From the NCBI GenBank assembly GCA_021732485.1, contig JAKFUV010000008.1, positions 1 to 64,000 of the forward strand: a DNA stretch of 64,000 nt, written 5' to 3'. Positions 62,801 to 64,000 of this stretch are shown one piece after another. Numbering within the stretch: position 1 is the first letter of the stretch; every line of letters begins with the position of its first letter. The notes beneath the pieces were generated by a model. That model was given only the letters and a program-made list of their open reading frames with translations, was not told the origin of the DNA and made no database searches. The translations under genes and the position numbers were made by a program. The DNA comes from Hyphomicrobium sp. Its GTDB lineage: Bacteria > Pseudomonadota > Alphaproteobacteria > Rhizobiales > Hyphomicrobiaceae.

Positions 62801-64000
62801 GATCGGGCGCTACAACAGTTGCGAAAACACCGAGCAACCCTGGCAGGGCTATGCTCGCCACAATGAAGCTGGTCCAGATCAAAGCGGCCGACGGCGGCAG
62901 AAGCCAGGCAACAACCAGGCTGACAACGGCCAAAATAGGCAGTGTCGACCGACGCAGGTTGTCGAGCAGTTTCCACCGCGCAAGTGGTGATAAAGAATGT
63001 ACGGACGGCGAGGTGACGGCCGTGTCCCGTCCGGCGTGCCCGCGTGTCAACCACGGCAGCAGCAACCAGTCGCCGCGCGTCCACCGATGATCGCGACCGC
63101 GCGCCACGTCGTAGCGGCTTGGGAATTCTTCGACGACTTCAATGTCGCTCGCCAGGCCAGCGCGCGCATAAATGCCTTCGATCAGGTCGTGGCTAAGAAC
63201 CGAATTTTCAGGAAATCGCCCGGCTGTCGCAGCTTCGAAAGCATCGACGTCGTAAATGCCCTTGCCTGCAAACGAGCCTTCATCGAACAAATCCTGGTAG
63301 ACGTCCGAAATCGCCCCAGCGTAGGGATCAATGCCGCCTGGAGCCGTAAACAGCCGTTGAAAAATCGACGCATGGCGATCCTCGGGCAAACTCGGCGTGA
63401 CGCGCGGCTGCAGCACGCCATAGCCGCTGACGACACGTTGCGTCGTCGCATCGAAGATCGGACGGTTGAGCGGATGCAGCATCTTGCCGATCAAGCGGCG
63501 GGCCGCGTCACGCGGGAGGCGCGTGTCGGAATCGAGCGTGATAACGAACTTGATGTTCCTTGGCGCAGTGACGGCGCTGTCCGCGCCCGACACGTGTTCA
63601 GCCATGTATGACGTCGGTTGGTCGCGCAATAGCCTGTTGAGTTCGTGCAACTTGCCGCGTTTGCGCTCCCAACCCATCCAACAGTTTTCGGCGGGGTTCC
63701 ATTGCCGCTTGCGATGAAACACATAAAACCGCTGTGGCGCGCCGTCGGCCACGGGATGGCGCCGATTGAGCGCTTCGATGGCGCGGCGAGCGCTCGCCAG
63801 TAACTCGTCGTCTTTGGACGTTGTCGGCGACTTGGCATCCACCCAATCCGATGCCACGGCGTAGAATACGTTGTCGTCGCCGGTTGCGAGGTGATGCACT
63901 TCCAAGGTGTGCATCAGCCCTTCGATCGTCGCGTGGTCGCTAATCAACGTTGGAATGACGACGAGCGTGCGCGCATCATCGGGCACGCCATCCTTCAGCA
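56838..64000 (-). CDS. ndvB: Cyclic beta-1,2-glucan synthase, C-terminal 2387 residues (5' end outside window)
   Basis: A very large inner-membrane enzyme making periplasmic cyclic beta-1,2-glucans, used in osmotic adaptation and host interaction. The reading frame is open through the right edge (LKDGVPDDARTLVVIPTL), so the N-terminal part is missing. Visible in order: glycosyltransferase GT84 domain with VITLDSDTRLPRDAARRLIG and HRWTRGDWLLLPWL (about 1-320), four to six membrane segments, a glucoamylase-like domain (VSGREFGWISTVEAADRLERTL), then a GH94-type phosphorylase half with two carbohydrate-binding sandwich domains and the motif GGGDWNDGMNRVG, which sets the ring size. Full-length relatives are about 2830 residues. 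Confidence 0.95.
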   Translation of the reverse strand, partial: LKDGVPDDARTLVVIPTLISDHATIEGLMHTLEVHHLATGDDNVFYAVASDWVDAKSPTTSKDDELLASARRAIEALNRRHPVADGAPQRFYVFHRKRQWNPAENCWMGWERKRGKLHELNRLLRDQPTSYMAEHVSGADSAVTAPRNIKFVITLDSDTRLPRDAARRLIGKMLHPLNRPIFDATTQRVVSGYGVLQPRVTPSLPEDRHASIFQRLFTAPGGIDPYAGAISDVYQDLFDEGSFAGKGIYDVDAFEAATAGRFPENSVLSHDLIEGIYARAGLASDIEVVEEFPSRYDVARGRDHRWTRGDWLLLPWLTRGHAGRDTAVTSPSVHSLSPLARWKLLDNLRRSTLPILAVVSLVVAWLLPPSAALIWTSFIVASIALPGLLGVFATVVAPDPDTSLRNHGLAALRDLRLATGQIFVELALLADRALATADAIVRALYRRYVSGKFVLEWTTAAQAKSQSINSLAGYAQLMAGSVAFAVLAFLVVIWAGHSVAVAAPLLALWLGAPVIATYISRNSSTDPAPPLTSDNRTALRLIARRTWRFFEINVGETDNFLPPDNLQEEPQPVVAHRTSPTNIGLYLLAVVSGREFGWISTVEAADRLERTLRTMGRLERCRSHFYNWYDTRTLSPLEPRYISSVDSGNLAGHMLALAARCRAWTMDDEERRTREGVHDALRLMDNELAVLAPQDTTTRGAIAALHSLAAAPNANGGENGVAPTDWSVLAMTAETLAQHLEHAISNPRAAVWAKAVADTARSFLRDEPGEFERGRLRRRLLAIADAAEHTALAMDFSFLIEPNRELLSIGFVVNTGQLDESCYDLLASEARLASLVAIAKGDLPTRHWFRLGRAILPADGQSVLTSWSGSMFEYLMPELVTLTPRESLLGLSMRTAVRQHMRNGQQNGTPWGISESAYNARDLEFTYQYSPFGVASLGLKRGLSENHVVAPYATALAALVAPNEAAANFSELQTIGAVGNFGFYEAIDYTPTRVATAGGQEIVKAYMAHHQGMTIVALANTVFDNVIARAFHTNPIIQTVDLLLQERPPRVTPKLTRRATLVRIRADDDDLELGATRRVKLETARASDCHFFGNGRLSAVVSASGAGQIKWNGLAVTRWQADPTLENLGSFIYLRDRHTGMMWSAAAQPTAIEPKDYVTTFAEDRVQITRRDGSIETVLDIVVSPVDDAICRRLSITNLGNKPRVLDVTSYEELVLGQTSSDVMHPAFSKLFTETEYRAADRCLIAKRRRRGATDPNILAASFVTCSDDQTLPVEYETDRSRFIGRGRTLASPISVLSGRPLSGTIGCVLDPVFALRQRVVVPPGGTVRLSFWTVVADHVEKLDAIIEKHRDRVAYGRCATLAWTHGLVELRHLGITAEEALVFQRVAGCLAFSERVLRAPEPLLRRGAAGYAPIWQEGISGDLPIALAYIDEVADLGLIRQLLHAYEYWRSKGLEVDLVIINDRSTSYQQDLQSALDMLLQSVTTRHRLNRDDTKGSVYLLRGDMLQPLTRAALPARAGAVFHAKRGSLAEQIDRLEITTLPPAAPRRRQADVVFETHADATSDLEFFNGYGGFARDGKEYVVVLEGGGTTPAPWVNVVANPTFGFMVSAEGAGYTWCMNSKERQLTPWSNDPVTNRPGEIFYIRDDESGELWTPTASPIRDFAAPYTAAHGQGYSRFQHHARGIEVTVEQFVATSDAVKISRLRLRNTSEKVRQLSLTGYVEWVLGSARINTAGNLTTAFDETRHTIFARNPWHHFFPNRVAFFTMSQPVSQWTADRSHFFGRRGSVDIPSALTLGTRLNASAGPGLDACAALQSRITLQPGQDIEVVALLGDGHDRADAERLVDIYRERNAASLLSETCAAWEEIAGSITIKTPDRALDILVNRWLPYQTLSSRIWARAGLYQAGGAYGFRDQLQDVMSLAVSRPDIARGHLLVAAGRQFPEGDVQHWWMTPSGHGIRTRIADSCLWLPYTAAYYVTTTGDTALFDENVAFVDGPLLQDHEHEIYFAPQISTTSASFYEHCARSIDRSLGVGDNGLALFGGGDWNDGMNRVGIGGKGESVWLSWFLIVCIRGLLPIAQARGDHERVAIWHDHMTQLTANLEANAWDGAWYRRGYFDDGSPLGSMQSAECKIDSIAQSWAVMSGVADPQRLAQSMSAVKKNLLDRDAKLAPLFAPPFDQTSSDPGYIKGYPPGIRENGGQYTHAAIWSLIAFTEMADGAATAALLSMLNPINRTTTRAECQLYRIEPYVVAADIYTVGQNRGRGGWSWYTGSAGWLYRAVIEHVLGIRKQGGNLLITPSIPQDWPQFEVTYRHGGGTLVIRVVNAAGVTRGVCAATLDGHALPIDAGCGVSVPMPMAGQSRTVELTMGVVDTVQQQAATEKAFT

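Overview
The window is a high-GC (about 60%), gene-dense chromosomal segment of an alphaproteobacterium, most likely in the Hyphomicrobiales (Rhizobiales). Supporting this are a pyrB gene overlapping a non-catalytic-type pyrC, a glnB-glnA operon with a sigma-54-like promoter, an EipA/DUF1134 envelope protein, a LiuR-type MerR regulator next to an acyl-CoA ligase, a NodFE-like acyl carrier protein/ketosynthase pair, and a cyclic beta-1,2-glucan synthase cut by the right edge. I cannot name a genus. There are no insertion sequences, phage genes or CRISPR arrays. I see one tRNA gene, tRNA-Ser(GCU).

Layout. 0-4.4 kb (minus strand): pyrC, pyrB, a PcfJ-like protein and ruvX. 4.4-5.1 kb: an array of palindromic intergenic repeats between divergent ruvX and gatC. 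5.3-9.7 kb: a packed operon in which gatC, gatA and gatB are interleaved with a secreted protein, a chorismate mutase-fold protein and a small membrane protein. 9.7-16.2 kb: assorted metabolism (DUF6869-like protein, EamA transporter, cytochrome P450, a 53-residue basic protein missed by size filters, DedA protein, lipoprotein, quinone oxidoreductase, glutathione transferase). 16.25-16.85 kb: a second array of the same repeats in the opposite orientation. 16.9-21.6 kb: small secreted proteins, a Sel1 protein, tRNA-Ser with a duplicated 3' tail, then a minimal sulfur-oxidation cluster (soxZ-soxY divergent from a flavocytochrome c sulfide dehydrogenase flavoprotein).

21.9-33.5 kb is a lipid block: fadE, fadJ-type and fadI (beta-oxidation), cfa (membrane cyclopropanation), fadD with a MerR regulator, then the ACP/ketosynthase pair. 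33.8-39.6 kb: cyclophilin-like protein, FMN-dependent 2-hydroxyacid dehydrogenase, a translationally coupled lipid kinase/PAP2 phosphatase pair, a divergent TetR/MFS pair and a small membrane protein. 39.7-41.7 kb: glnB-glnA. 41.9-50.7 kb: NAD(P)HX repair enzyme, two thioesterases, a TPR protein, DNA photolyase, an L,D-transpeptidase and the EipA-like protein.

50.7-56.7 kb is a surface region: a long leader, a 1288-residue trimeric autotransporter adhesin with an internal 368-bp duplication, a DUF3280-like protein and an Arg/Gly/Asp-rich secreted protein. From 56.8 kb to the edge runs the cyclic glucan synthase. Together the window covers pyrimidine synthesis, tRNA amidation, fatty-acid turnover, nitrogen control and envelope/surface biogenesis. 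The least ordinary parts are the stripped-down sox cluster beside the tRNA tail duplication, the interleaved gat operon, the two inverted repeat arrays, and the adhesin.
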